In this document: positions 16,856-25,863 of the stretch, in pieces
How positions within the stretch are numbered: position 1 is the first letter of the stretch
How the letters are laid out: each line of letters starts with the position of its first letter
From: Treponema sp.
GTDB taxonomy: Bacteria > Spirochaetota > Spirochaetia > Treponematales > Breznakiellaceae
Length of the DNA stretch: 41,627 nucleotides
NCBI GenBank assembly: GCA_031266875.1
Contig: JAISAE010000105.1
Location: 1-41,627, forward strand
Reading direction: 5' to 3'
Position numbers and translations under genes: made by a program
The notes under the pieces: generated by a model
Database searches by the model: none
What the model saw: only the letters and a program-made list of their open reading frames with translations
Told to the model about the DNA's origin: nothing

Positions 16856-17656
16856 CTATTTACCTATAGTATATGCCGCTGTACCGGTCCTGAAATCAAG
16901 CTCTTTAATGTCATACCGTTTTATGCGGCATACATCAAGGAGCAGAAGCGTGTAACGGAGCGTATCCGCGTTCAGCCCCGCTCCCAGATGGACTCGTATC
17001 TGGCTGTGTACAGGATAAAGAATTAGGTCATAAGCGTCAAAGGCTTTCCAGCTCACCTCAATCTCTGAGAAAGCGGCCATAAGTTCCGGTGCGTCTGTCC
17101 GAACCATCTCAAGATCGGCGAAAAGCTCGTTGAGCGCCACGGGAAGTTGCATACCCAGATACGGCGCCTCATTCAGTACCCCCGACAAGATAGGCATGGA
17201 CAGCGCCGCTTCCTCAAGCCCTTCGCTCCCAATCATAAACACTGTACCTTGCCGATCAAAGAAAACCGGCGTCATCACATTACCAATTGAGGCAAGGCTC
17301 AATGCCGCTACCCTCCGTCCCACAAGGATGATACTCAGGGAATCAGGGAAGTGTTTTACCACCCGCACCGATTCCACAATAGCCAGACTTTTCAGGCGCC
17401 GCTCCACAGTATGAGCGTTCACCGACAAGTACGACGAGTTCTTGCTAATACCGGCGCGGGCAAGCACAAAGCGTGAGTCAAGCTCTGGTATGCCCGTTAT
17501 CTCGACCTTTGATAACGGGAGGCTGGGATTCACGAGCAGCACAAGGGCAAGCTCGCCGACAAGAATCGCTCCGGCTACGATCAGTACCCACTTAAGTATC
17601 TTTTCCGCGCTCAGGGGGGCTGAGACGCGAGAAGCAACCTCATCAAAGACGCGCAT
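16856..17656 (-). CDS. ftsQ: Cell division protein FtsQ (DivIB)
   Basis: FtsQ is a bitopic divisome protein that recruits the FtsB/FtsL-FtsW/FtsI module. It has a short cytoplasmic N-terminus, one membrane helix (about 20-43) and a POTRA domain starting LSKVEITGIPELDSRFVLARAG, followed by the beta domain. The ATG at 17656 has AGAGGT upstream and overlaps the end of ftsW by 14 bases, giving 266 residues. The frame is open back to a TTG at 17734, which would add 26 basic residues and lacks a ribosome binding site. The order ftsW-ftsQ-ftsA is standard for the cluster. Confidence 0.9.
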   Translation of the reverse strand: MRVFDEVASRVSAPLSAEKILKWVLIVAGAILVGELALVLLVNPSLPLSKVEITGIPELDSRFVLARAGISKNSSYLSVNAHTVERRLKSLAIVESVRVVKHFPDSLSIILVGRRVAALSLASIGNVMTPVFFDRQGTVFMIGSEGLEEAALSMPILSGVLNEAPYLGMQLPVALNELFADLEMVRTDAPELMAAFSEIEVSWKAFDAYDLILYPVHSQIRVHLGAGLNADTLRYTLLLLDVCRIKRYDIKELDFRTGTAAYTIGK

Positions 17657-18860
17657 TCTGTACCTCTTCCTGTGCGCCCCACGCACTCCGCGACTCCCGC
17701 TTTCGCTCGAATTTGACTTCCTCAGAACCGGCAAACTCGTCCTTTTCCGCTGTTCGGGAAATGTTTACTAGGAGTCCCGCTGATATAAACGTGATGGTCA
17801 GCGACGAGCCGCCGGAGGAAAAAAGCGGTAGCGGCACACCGGTTGCCGGAATCGAACCGGAAACAACCGCAATATTACAGAGCGCCTGCGACACGATCAT
17901 GGTAACGAGGCTGAAACCCAGCAACTGACGGTACATATCTGGAGCCTTGAGCGCCATGCGATAGCCTCGCCACGCAAAGAACACGAACATGGCATAGAAC
18001 AGCAAGACGCCCATAAAACCGGTTTCCTCACAAAACGACGCGAAGATAAAATCTGACTGCACCTCCGGCACAGAGGCTAGCTTTCGCAGCCCCTGGCCTA
18101 TGCCTTTCCCCCAAAGTCCGCCTGAAGCTATCGTCATAATTGAGGCGCGCACCTGATAGCCCGCGCCATGCGGGTCCCACCCATCGTTAAGGTAACTGAA
18201 GATACGAATAAAACGATGCTCTTTAGTCAGCACCAGGAGTATGGCGATAGGGAGCATCACGATAAAGGCGCTTATAAAGTAGCGAATCTTCACGCCAGCA
18301 AGGAAAAACACGACCAGCACATTAACCATGATGAAGGTGGCGGTGAAAAAGTTATTCTGAAGAATAATCAGCATTACAAAGAGCAGGCTTATGAGAAACG
18401 GCGGCAGTATGGTCTTGGCCAAAGAATCAATCTGAGACTGTTTCTTGTTAAAGATGTAGGCAAGATAGATTGGCAAAACCAGCTTCACCAGCTCCGACGG
18501 CTGAAACGTGTCTCCCCCAATGCTGAACCAGCGCGCCGCGCCGTTCTTCACCACCCCAATGCCAGGCACAAAGGGCAGGACACATAGCACCAGCGAAAAC
18601 AGCACCAAAATCGCGGGCTTGTTCCCACTCTGTATCCAGTCAAGGTTAATGTGGGAAACCAGCAGGAACAAAACGAGACCCAGCCCAAGGAACATGAGCT
18701 GGCGGATTATCAGATAGAGGCCGTCTTCCAGAAAATTCTGCGCGTACATATATGAAGATGAGTAGAGTGTTACTAGTCCTACGCCGGTAAGGAGAAAAAA
18801 GCTCACAATGAGAAGGTGGTCTGGGTGGAGTCGGCGTCCTTTTTTTTTAACTGTAGACAT
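17643..18860 (-). CDS. ftsW: SEDS-family peptidoglycan polymerase FtsW
   Basis: A ten-helix SEDS glycosyltransferase that polymerises lipid II into glycan strands at the division septum. The 405-residue protein carries the family hallmarks GAARWF, FQPSELVK, the loop with VQSDFIFA containing the catalytic Asp, and PLPLFSSGGSS near the end. A polar tail rich in Glu, Lys and Arg follows the last helix. Its location in the division cluster argues for FtsW, not RodA. The ATG has AAGGGAG upstream, ten bases after mraY. No penicillin-binding partner (FtsI) is encoded in the window. Confidence 0.95.
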   Translation of the reverse strand: MSTVKKKGRRLHPDHLLIVSFFLLTGVGLVTLYSSSYMYAQNFLEDGLYLIIRQLMFLGLGLVLFLLVSHINLDWIQSGNKPAILVLFSLVLCVLPFVPGIGVVKNGAARWFSIGGDTFQPSELVKLVLPIYLAYIFNKKQSQIDSLAKTILPPFLISLLFVMLIILQNNFFTATFIMVNVLVVFFLAGVKIRYFISAFIVMLPIAILLVLTKEHRFIRIFSYLNDGWDPHGAGYQVRASIMTIASGGLWGKGIGQGLRKLASVPEVQSDFIFASFCEETGFMGVLLFYAMFVFFAWRGYRMALKAPDMYRQLLGFSLVTMIVSQALCNIAVVSGSIPATGVPLPLFSSGGSSLTITFISAGLLVNISRTAEKDEFAGSEEVKFERKRESRSAWGAQEEVQNARL

Positions 18861-18869
18861 AGAACTCCC

Positions 18870-19949
18870 TTACTGAATTTTCAGCGTTGAAAGAGCAATG
18901 ATAGCGAATAAGCCGCCAAGTATCCAGAAGCGCATAACCACCTTTGTTTCCGCCCAGCCAGTCAGCTCAAAATGATGATGAATCGGCGTCATCTTAAACA
19001 CCCGCTTCTTCCGTAGTTTGAACGAGGCAACCTGTATGATCACTGACGCGATTTCCAGCACAAAGACCCCGCCGAGGATCAGCAGGAGGATTTCCTTCTT
19101 TATAATAAGCGAGATTATGGCAATGGCGCCGCCCATTGGCAGGGAACCCACATCGCCCATGAACACCTCAGCCGGATGCGCATTGAACCACAAAAAACCA
19201 ATGCACGCGCCCGCAACCGCCAGACAGAACACCATGAGTTCTCCGCCGCCCACAATGTAGGGAACGCCGAGGTACTCGGAATAATCGGCGCGACCAGTGA
19301 TATAGGTCAGAAACGCCAGACCCGCGAACACGATGAGCAGCAAACCAGCGGCAAGCCCGTCAAGCCCGTCGCTGAAGTTCACCGCGTTGGACTCGCCCAT
19401 GATGAGCAGTATGCCAAAGGGTATCCATAGAACGCCGAGGTCAAGCACAGGTTTCTTGAAGAAGGGTATATAGAGCGCCGTGGTTTCTTCACCGCCAGTG
19501 AAGTAGAGGTAGAGAACCACAACCAGGGCTATGACGAATTGACCGGCGAGCTTGCCCCAAGCTGGTAAGCCGTCTGTGTTATGCATGGTTACTTTCAGGA
19601 AGTCGTCAAGGAAGCCAATAGCGCCGAGCGCGACAAAAGCGCCCAATGTCAGCCACACACGGTCGTTGGCAAAGTCCTGCCAAAAGAGCATTGACAGCAC
19701 TACGGCCACAATGATCATCGCGCCGCCCATAGTCGGTGTGCCGGTCTTTTTGAGATGGGTCTGAGGACCATCTGTCCTCACCACCTGGCCTACTTTCAAG
19801 CGGCGGAGCCATTCGATGATATGGGGACCAAAGATGAAGCAGATGAGCAAAGTTGTTAAGGCCGCGTAAGCGCCCCGAAACGAGAGGTATTGGAATACGT
19901 TTAAAGCAGTCCATAGGTTTTTTAGTGGATAAATAAGCTCAAGAAACAT
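18870..19949 (-). CDS. mraY: Phospho-N-acetylmuramoyl-pentapeptide-transferase
   Basis: MraY makes lipid I by transferring phospho-MurNAc-pentapeptide to undecaprenyl phosphate (EC 2.7.8.13). The 359-residue polytopic protein shows VGQVVRTDGP, GTPTMGG, the catalytic GFLDDFLKV, NFSDGLDGLA and the C-terminal PIHHHFELTGW. I start it at the ATG at 19949, which reproduces the length of the family N-terminus before NVFQYLSFR. A TTG at 19988 is in frame and has AAGGAT upstream, so a 13-residue extension is possible. It lies between murF and ftsW in the usual order. Confidence 0.95.
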   Translation of the reverse strand: MFLELIYPLKNLWTALNVFQYLSFRGAYAALTTLLICFIFGPHIIEWLRRLKVGQVVRTDGPQTHLKKTGTPTMGGAMIIVAVVLSMLFWQDFANDRVWLTLGAFVALGAIGFLDDFLKVTMHNTDGLPAWGKLAGQFVIALVVVLYLYFTGGEETTALYIPFFKKPVLDLGVLWIPFGILLIMGESNAVNFSDGLDGLAAGLLLIVFAGLAFLTYITGRADYSEYLGVPYIVGGGELMVFCLAVAGACIGFLWFNAHPAEVFMGDVGSLPMGGAIAIISLIIKKEILLLILGGVFVLEIASVIIQVASFKLRKKRVFKMTPIHHHFELTGWAETKVVMRFWILGGLFAIIALSTLKIQ

Positions 19950-19991
19950 ATTGTTTAAAGCGCTCCTCTTTTGTTGTGTTGCATACAATCG

Positions 19992-21404
19992 CTATCCTTG
20001 CTGTAATACCGGCGTCAGTCGCTCCAGAGCGCAGCCCCGCGAGCCTTTGAGCAAGACTAAGTCGCCTGCCCGCACGGTTCGCGCCAGCGCGCCGGCTAAA
20101 GTATTTATATCATCGGTATGAACAAAAGAAACCTTGGGGTTTGCGCCAGAAAGCGCCTCTGCCGCAAGTTCCATCTCTTTACCGAACAGAAAGACTTCAT
20201 TGGCGCGTGATTCCGCAAGTATGCTTCCCAGCCGCCGGTGCGCACCGGCTGAATTACCGCCCAGTTCCAGCATGGAACCAAGCACATAGACGCGCCGTCC
20301 CTGCCACTCAAGCCTGTCGCAGAACTGTATAGCAGCAGCCATTGACTCTGGGTTAGCGTTGTAGCAGTCCCGAATCACGGTTATTGGCCCGCGCAGAATC
20401 TCGCTCCGGCCAAAAAGCGGCGTGAGCGACTCAATGCCGTGGCGTATCGACGCGGCTGAAACCGGAAGCTGCCTCGCTATAGCCGCCGCAGCCAGTACAT
20501 TCTTCACGTTATGTGCTCCCAGCAGGCGGAAACGCGCCGTTTGCCCATCCCACTCAATCTCGCTTCCCTCAAGACCGCAGTCGCGTATCTGCCCCAGCTC
20601 TGGGAAACACTGCTCGCCAAAGAAGCTCACGTTGCCCTTGACGTGTTCCGCCAGAAACGCCGCGTACTCGTCGCCAGCGGGGAGCAGCGCGGTTTCATTG
20701 CCGGTGAACTCCGCGAAGATAGCCTTTTTCTCACGAGCGATCTGCGCCTGTGATCCCAGCATACCAATATGGGCTGTCCCGATGTTTGTAATAAGGGCGA
20801 TGTGTGGCCGTAAGACATGCGCAAGCTCGGCGATTTCGCCCCGCCGGTTCATGCCCATCTCAAAAACCCCGGCTTTATGCCAAGCCCGTACCTTGAAGAC
20901 CGAAAGCGGCAGTCCGGTCTCTGAATTGAGATTACCCTCATTCATCACCACTGACTTTTTCGCGCTAATCATGGCGGCTGCAAGCTCCTTGGTCGTTGTT
21001 TTCCCTGACGAGCCGGTGATTCCTATCCTGATGAGCTGAGGAAACAGCGCGAGATAAGCGCGGGCTGCTTCCTGCAAACCGCGCAAGCTGTCATCAACCA
21101 CGAGCAGGGTCCGCTGAAAGCGCCGCGCCGTATCCACCAGCTTCGGCAACGCACTGCGATTCACCAGCGCTACGACCGCGCCCTTTGCAAACGCGGACTC
21201 CACGTAGCGATGACCGTCAGAACGTTTGCCTTGAAGCGCCACAAACAACGCGCCGGTCTCCACGTTCCTTGAATCAATGCTTACAGACGAAAAGCCCGCC
21301 GCAGTGTTTTCGCAAAACGAGATAAGCTCGACGCCCGGCATAAGCAAGCTCAATGCGCTTGCCAACTGATTGATGCCCATGAGTATTGTCGGGGAATCAG
21401 CCAT
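19992..21404 (-). CDS. murF: UDP-MurNAc-tripeptide:D-Ala-D-Ala ligase MurF
   Basis: MurF adds D-alanyl-D-alanine to the UDP-MurNAc-tripeptide (EC 6.3.2.10), completing the cytoplasmic pentapeptide precursor used by the next gene product, MraY. The 470-residue protein has the N-terminal UDP-binding domain (VSIDSRNVETGALFVALQG), the P-loop GITGSSGKTTTK (about 128-139), NEGNLNSETGLPLSV, and the C-terminal domain with RDCYNANPESM typical of MurF. The ATG has GGAAGGTAG upstream. It is a full-length, intact gene inside the cluster. Confidence 0.95.
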   Translation of the reverse strand: MADSPTILMGINQLASALSLLMPGVELISFCENTAAGFSSVSIDSRNVETGALFVALQGKRSDGHRYVESAFAKGAVVALVNRSALPKLVDTARRFQRTLLVVDDSLRGLQEAARAYLALFPQLIRIGITGSSGKTTTKELAAAMISAKKSVVMNEGNLNSETGLPLSVFKVRAWHKAGVFEMGMNRRGEIAELAHVLRPHIALITNIGTAHIGMLGSQAQIAREKKAIFAEFTGNETALLPAGDEYAAFLAEHVKGNVSFFGEQCFPELGQIRDCGLEGSEIEWDGQTARFRLLGAHNVKNVLAAAAIARQLPVSAASIRHGIESLTPLFGRSEILRGPITVIRDCYNANPESMAAAIQFCDRLEWQGRRVYVLGSMLELGGNSAGAHRRLGSILAESRANEVFLFGKEMELAAEALSGANPKVSFVHTDDINTLAGALARTVRAGDLVLLKGSRGCALERLTPVLQQG

Positions 21405-21408
21405 CGCT

Positions 21409-21702
21409 CTACCTTCCTTTAATTTGTACCTGTATAACCTGTTCCGGCCGTATTTTTATCAAGCCCAACACCCTAACCGCGTAGTCCTCAATGCGTTCAG
21501 GCCCGGAGAGCGACGTGATAAGCGCGATCAGCGACTTGTTACCTTCAACCCAGATTTTCTGAGTGGCCTCAAGTTGCGCTATCTCCCGCTCAAGGGTCGC
21601 GTAGCGGAATGACTGCCACGCGACAACGCCGAGTAGAAGGGGAATAGAAAGGGCAATGGCATATAGAAATATTACTCGCCGTTTCACGGTTCGTATCCTC
21701 AC
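21409..21702 (-). CDS. ftsL: FtsL-like septum protein
   Basis: This 97-residue bitopic protein has a basic N-terminus (RIRTVKRR), one membrane helix (about 10-30) and a short coiled coil (YATLEREIAQLEATQ). The tail contains IEDYAVRVLGLIKIRPEQVI, the DxVLGL-type turn seen in FtsL proteins. FtsL joins FtsB and FtsQ to activate FtsW. Sequence identity in this family is poor, so the call rests on topology and on the invariant position after rsmH. The GTG start overlaps the rsmH stop (GTGA), implying coupled translation. Confidence 0.85.
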   Translation of the reverse strand: MRIRTVKRRVIFLYAIALSIPLLLGVVAWQSFRYATLEREIAQLEATQKIWVEGNKSLIALITSLSGPERIEDYAVRVLGLIKIRPEQVIQVQIKGR

Positions 21703-22643
21703 GTTTGCTTAAAAATTTTCTCGATCACCCGTAACCTAGCGCTTCTTGACGGCGGATTCTGTTTTATTTCGTCCGCTTCAGCCACAAGTCCTTTTCGGGT
21801 GAGGAGTTCCATAATCCCATGCCCCTTGTTTTTATCTATCGGCGTGGAAGGAGAGGAAATGCAATCTCGGCTTTTTTCCCTGAAGAAATTTTTCACAATC
21901 CGGTCTTCCAGCGAATGAAAACTGATGACTCCCATACGTCCGCCCATGGCAAGGGCGCGTAATGCCACGTCCAGCAGCACGGGAAGCTGTTCAAGCTCCC
22001 TGTTTACCGCGATGCGCAGCGCCTGAAAGGTTTTAGTGGCCGGGTGTCGCCCGCGTTCATTCGATGGAGCTGCTCTTGCCACAATATCCGCCAGAGCCGC
22101 TGAACTGCTGATAGTTGCCCGCGCCCGCGCCTCCACGATAGCGCGGGCAATGCGCCGTGAGTAGCGTTCTTCCGCGTTGTAATACAGCACATTCGCCAGC
22201 TCCCGCTCGGACAGCGTGGCAATGAGCTTCGCCGCTGAACGCCCGTTACGGTCAAGCCGCATATCAAGCGTCTCATCATTCAGAAAACTAAACCCCCGTC
22301 CGCTCTTTTCATAATGATAAAGACTTATCCCCAGATCGATGAGTATGGTGTCAGGCCGCACACCCTGTTCAGGGAGTTCCGCGAAAAAATCCTGTGACCA
22401 GCCGGTATAAAACGAAACTCGCCCGCCAAATTCCCTGAGCCGTTCCTTAGCCACGGCCTGAATCTCAGGGTCTGCGTCAATACCGATCACGCGCAGCTCT
22501 GGAAAGCGCGACAGGAACGCGAAACTGTGTCCGCCCTCCCCGACTGTAGCGTCCACCATGAGTTCCCCGGCGCCCTGTGGCGCACGCGGCGCAAGCAGAC
22601 GCAGGGTTTCCCGCAACAAAACCGGCGTATGAGTAATTTCCAT
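21699..22643 (-). CDS. rsmH: 16S rRNA (cytosine-1402-N4) methyltransferase
   Basis: RsmH (MraW) methylates N4 of C1402 in the ribosomal P site using S-adenosylmethionine. The 314-residue protein begins HTPVLLRETLRLL and has the SAM-binding DATVGEGGHS (31-40), then GIDADPEI. LIDLGISLYHYEKSGRGFSF, GRHPATKTFQALRI and the SFHSLEDRIVKNFF block near the end follow. It is the first gene of the division cluster here; mraZ, often just upstream, is missing and repeats occupy that place. The ATG has only a weak ribosome binding site, and no convincing promoter is visible. Confidence 0.95.
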   Translation of the reverse strand: MEITHTPVLLRETLRLLAPRAPQGAGELMVDATVGEGGHSFAFLSRFPELRVIGIDADPEIQAVAKERLREFGGRVSFYTGWSQDFFAELPEQGVRPDTILIDLGISLYHYEKSGRGFSFLNDETLDMRLDRNGRSAAKLIATLSERELANVLYYNAEERYSRRIARAIVEARARATISSSAALADIVARAAPSNERGRHPATKTFQALRIAVNRELEQLPVLLDVALRALAMGGRMGVISFHSLEDRIVKNFFREKSRDCISSPSTPIDKNKGHGIMELLTRKGLVAEADEIKQNPPSRSARLRVIEKIFKQT

Positions 22644-22705
22644 TGCTTATCTTTGCGCGGGAAAAAATGCGCGTCAAGGATAAGACTCGGTAGGGTCTCT
22701 TGTGG

Positions 22706-22790
22706 GTCTCTGACACCGCTACGTGGGTCTCTCTATGTGGTCTCTGGCACCGACACTGGCGTTCACCGCTGCGTGCGTCTCTGACACCAG
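22706..22790. repeat. REP-like GTCTCTGACACC / GTCTCTGGCACC cluster
   Basis: Three copies at about 22706-22717, 22740-22751 and 22776-22787 upstream of rsmH read, on the other strand, GGTGYCAGAGAC. They belong to the same family as the GTGYCAGACAC copies around the Y1 transposase gene. Confidence 0.65.
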
Positions 22791-22839
22791 TGCTACCGGC
22801 GCTTGGGTCTGATACCGCTACGTTGGGGTAGGCTACATA

Positions 22840-23032
22840 GAAGCGTTTGGGTAGGTTGACCCCAACGTTGGGCTTGGCGACCCCAACGGAAGGCTCGCCG
22901 ACCGAAGCGTTTGGGTCGTCTGACCCCAATGGAAGGCTTGGCGACCGAAGCGTTTGGGTAGGTTAACCCCAACGTTGGGCTTGGCGACCCCAACGGAAGG
23001 CTCGCCGACCGAAGCGTTTGGGTCGTCTGACC
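22840..23032. repeat. Two direct copies of an 86-bp unit
   Basis: 22840-22925 and 22947-23032 are almost identical and begin GAAGCGTTTGGGTAGGTT. Each contains the palindrome CCCAACGTTGGG and internal shorter repeats of CGAAGCGTTTGGGT and GGCTYGSCGACC. The minus strand is open through the repeats, but the peptides are only repeat translations. Except for this and the promoter near 23300, the 857-bp gap 22644-23500 shows no gene. Confidence 0.85.
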
Positions 23033-23287
23033 TCCACCGTTGCATTGTTGGGCGTGGTTCACCATATCGGCGGTACATGGACCCTACAAATAAGTGGAAA
23101 TGCAGACCGTAATAAATAACAGAACTCTTCTATAATATATGGTTCATCAGGAAGAGCGGCACGGCTCATTCGGCCACAACACATAGCCATGTCTTTTGCT
23201 TGCTTTCCAGCTAAAGTAAATGCCGTTCCAGCCTCTTATTACCGATATTCAACACATCAAACGCTTCAAAAGGTGTAACTTTTTTAC

Positions 23288-23316
23288 TTGACAGGGGGAA
23301 AGTTCGCTTGTATCGT
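23288..23316 (+). promoter_or_regulatory. Sigma-70 promoter of the outer-membrane barrel gene
   Basis: Perfect TTGACA (23288-23293), 17-bp spacer, then TATCGT (23311-23316). Transcription would begin near 23323, giving a leader of about 175 bases. The leader contains GGAAGG and CCTTCC arms (about 23450-23480) that can pair shortly before the strong ATAGGAGGG ribosome binding site. Confidence 0.65.
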
Positions 23317-23500
23317 TACTATGATTGGTTAGGACATTGTTTGTTCGTTGCGCCGGCACCGTAATGAAAAAACAAATTCACTTTGGAAATTTGGGAGCCT
23401 TGAACTGTCCGCGGCACGGATAACTCGGTTTCCATTTTTTATAGCTCAGGAAGGACTATGCGGCCGTTGACCGTTCCTTCCGGCGATTATAGGAGGGTTT

Positions 23501-24775
23501 ATGAAAAAACTTATTGCAGTTTCAAGTGCGCTTGCTATGCTTGTGGCAGGCAGTGGTCTCTTCGCTATTGATATACTCGATAGCAAGGGCGAAAATTCCG
23601 GGTTCAGTATCAGCCCCACAGCACACTACCGGTTCAACATCGACACAACATCAGATGAGAACGAGAGTCCATCCACCAGCTCTAGCTATGTCGAGGAAGT
23701 TGACGGCGACATGCAGTCAAAGCTCGAGATCAAGGTCGAGTACCTCGGCGATAACTACGACTTTGGCGTCAGCGCAGGCTGGGAGCAGAATTATGCGGCT
23801 AAAACTCCTGATGTCAAAGGCACTTTCCTCGGCGATGCCTGGGGCAAGTTCTACTTTCTTGAAAAGCAGTTCTGGTTCCGCGCCGGCAGTCTGGGAAACC
23901 AGTGGAGCTTTGATACTGACCCGTACAGCGGTAACTGGGGTGATGATGGCCCCGGTATCCAGTTTAACTTCAGCCCCGCCGCTGTAAACGGACTCAGCAT
24001 TGGTTTCAGCCTGCCCGTGCCGTATGAGAGAGATGGGATAGCGTATTATAAGGATAAGGATACCGGCTCTGTATTTATTTCAGAGACGCTCTATAATGCG
24101 CTTACAACGCAGGATGATAAAGATAAGTTTGAGGCAGTAAATAACAAATGGGGGCCTGCTTATCTCTTCCAGAACGCGAAATTTGGCCTCAAGCTGGACG
24201 GCACGATCCCTAACTTTAAATTCAGTACCGAAGTAACTCTAAAGGGTGTGGATAAGGTTAAGGAAGAAGACTTCCAGGGCGCGGATACTGTCATTTTCGC
24301 CCAGTACGACATCGCGCCCATTACCATCAAGGCTGCAGCGAAGATTGAGGACATTGGTATTTACTCCGAGCTCGATCCCAAAGTGTCCGTTGGCGCCCGG
24401 CTTATCTTTGCCTTGCCGACCATTGCCGATAATCTTGTCTTGGGTTCCCCGTTTGTGCAGGCGAAGTTTGAGCCAGATGCTACAAGAGAAGCGTTCAAGA
24501 ACATATTCATCGAATCTGAGTGGGAGCCGAGCTACAAGATTATTCCCGACAAGCTCGACTTCCTCCTCTGGCTGGGTTTTGGCTATAAGATGTACGATGC
24601 GCCTACACCGGCGGAAGAAGACTATCCGATAGACTTCTCCGTACGTCCGGGGCTTAAGGTCTCCTTTGCTCCTACCGCCAATTTCATAGTCAGAGACCGG
24701 ATATATCTTGCTCGTCACAGAATCGAAGATGGTTTCAAGAACTCGCTTCAGTTCCTCTGTGAGCTGAGCTTCTAA
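23501..24775 (+). CDS. Treponemal outer-membrane beta-barrel protein
   Basis: The 424-residue product has a clear signal peptide (KK, hydrophobic core, cleavage near GLFA/ID at about 22-23). It is composed of alternating aromatic/polar strands and ends ELCELSF with a terminal Phe, the outer-membrane barrel assembly signal. Such strand patterns and the long AIDILDSKGENSGFSISP-type start occur in spirochaete porin-like surface proteins. I cannot assign it to the Msp/Tpr family with confidence. The ATG has GGAGGG upstream, and the leader and consensus promoter suggest strong expression. It is monocistronic. A porin or adhesin role is inference. Confidence 0.82.
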   Translation: MKKLIAVSSALAMLVAGSGLFAIDILDSKGENSGFSISPTAHYRFNIDTTSDENESPSTSSSYVEEVDGDMQSKLEIKVEYLGDNYDFGVSAGWEQNYAAKTPDVKGTFLGDAWGKFYFLEKQFWFRAGSLGNQWSFDTDPYSGNWGDDGPGIQFNFSPAAVNGLSIGFSLPVPYERDGIAYYKDKDTGSVFISETLYNALTTQDDKDKFEAVNNKWGPAYLFQNAKFGLKLDGTIPNFKFSTEVTLKGVDKVKEEDFQGADTVIFAQYDIAPITIKAAAKIEDIGIYSELDPKVSVGARLIFALPTIADNLVLGSPFVQAKFEPDATREAFKNIFIESEWEPSYKIIPDKLDFLLWLGFGYKMYDAPTPAEEDYPIDFSVRPGLKVSFAPTANFIVRDRIYLARHRIEDGFKNSLQFLCELSF

Positions 24776-25090
24776 GCGGGGAATCTCGCCGGCGCGTGAT
24801 CACCTTGGGCTTGGCGCACTTAAACCGCGTCCGGCGTTAGTGGTGTAGAATAGTTTCAGATCGTAGAGTGGGTTTATATGGCGGCTTCCTTTCAACTGGG
24901 GTCGCCTGTGCCGATAAACCCAACAACGCTATGGTCTGGAACTTTTTTTATGTAATGAAGTGTCAGACAGAGAAACAAGAGTGGCCGCAGATTGCGCAGA
25001 TACCTACAGATGAAGAGAGAAACTCACCTTACACATTATCCGCGAATGAACACAAATTATCGCTAACTCTCGTATAGTCTCGCTATCCGA
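24776..25090. other. Intergenic stretch with repeat remnants, no gene
   Basis: No coding region is supported. A GTGTCAGACAG copy lies at 24960-24970. The sequence around 24975-25065 (CGCAGATTGCGCAGATAC, then TTATCCGCGAATGAACAC) has the look of a dispersed bacterial repeat, but I cannot verify copies elsewhere. Confidence 0.4.
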
Positions 25091-25313
25091 GTGCCAGACA
25101 CAAGTGCCGGTAAGACTGCTGCGTGATTCTGGACTTGTCAATGAGTGTCAGACACAAAGTGCCAGTGAGTGAAGTGTCAAAAGTGTCAGACATAGACTAA
25201 AGTCCCTGAATGAGTGCCAGACACAAAGTGAATGAGTGCCAGACACAAAGTGCCAGTAAGACATAGACTAAAGTCCCTGTCTTGGTATGGACATATAAAT
25301 AAGTGTCAGACAT
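25091..25313. repeat. Cluster of REP-like palindromes upstream of the Y1 transposase
   Basis: Copies of GTGYCAGACAY lie at 25091-25101, 25145-25155, 25183-25193, 25214-25224, 25236-25246 and 25303-25313. GTGTC-A-GACAC is a perfect palindrome about a central A. Several are followed by AAAGTGCCAGT. The block AGACATAGACTAAAGTCCCT occurs twice (from about 25188 and 25259). All copies are in the same orientation as the transposase gene that follows. Confidence 0.85.
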
Positions 25314-25359
25314 GAAATATTATTGAAGCATTATTCATCCCCATATCCCTATTATAGGT

Positions 25360-25863
25360 ATGAGACCTTTAAGAATACTCATAGACGGAGCAATTTACCA
25401 CGTTACTTCAAAAATTAACCGCCAGGCTATGGGCCTGCGGCCGCCTCAGATCAAGGCTATGTTCTTGGCCTTCATCAAAAAGGCTAAACTAAAGTACCCT
25501 TTTGAACTCTTGAACTTCTGTATTATGGATAACCATATCCATCTCCTGATCAAACCAGCTCAGGGACAGTCCCTTTCCAAGATAATGCAATGGCTCAAGG
25601 GTAATTTTGCAAAATACTGGAACAAAATGCATCATACAGAAGGGCATTTATGGGGAGAACGGTTTTTCTCAAAAATTATTGAGAATGTAGCCCAGTTTTT
25701 CAAGACTTTCAACTATATAGATGAGAATCCGGTGGAGGCGAAGATGGTTGCAAAGGCGGAGGATTGGGAGTTCGGCGGCTTATACCACCATCTGCACGGA
25801 CAGTTGGATGTAGTAGATATACCGCGGACAGCTATTCTGAGGCTATTCTTCGGTATAGGTTAG
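25360..25863 (+). CDS. REP-associated tyrosine transposase (RAYT, Y1/HUH family)
   Basis: This 167-residue protein is a Y1 single-strand transposase of the IS200/TnpA-REP type. It has the N-terminal IDGAIYHVTSKINR strand and the metal-binding HUH motif in MDNHIHLLI (His59, His61). LKGNFAKYWNK and the nucleophile Tyr in FNYIDENPVEA (Tyr119) follow. RAYTs occur as single domesticated genes flanked by REP palindromes rather than as complete insertion sequences, and exactly that is seen: six palindromic copies upstream and a large hairpin directly after the stop. All catalytic residues are present, so it may be active. The ATG lacks a strong ribosome binding site. It converges with the caspase gene. 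Confidence 0.9.
   Translation: MRPLRILIDGAIYHVTSKINRQAMGLRPPQIKAMFLAFIKKAKLKYPFELLNFCIMDNHIHLLIKPAQGQSLSKIMQWLKGNFAKYWNKMHHTEGHLWGERFFSKIIENVAQFFKTFNYIDENPVEAKMVAKAEDWEFGGLYHHLHGQLDVVDIPRTAILRLFFGIG

Noticed and set aside
22477-23078. Minus-strand frames rich in NASVGEPSVGVAKP
   Set aside because: They translate the 86-bp duplication, partly overlap rsmH in another frame, and have no ribosome binding site.
24868-25077. 69-codon frame after the barrel gene
   Set aside because: The sequence reads like a dispersed DNA repeat translated by chance, with no ribosome binding site.
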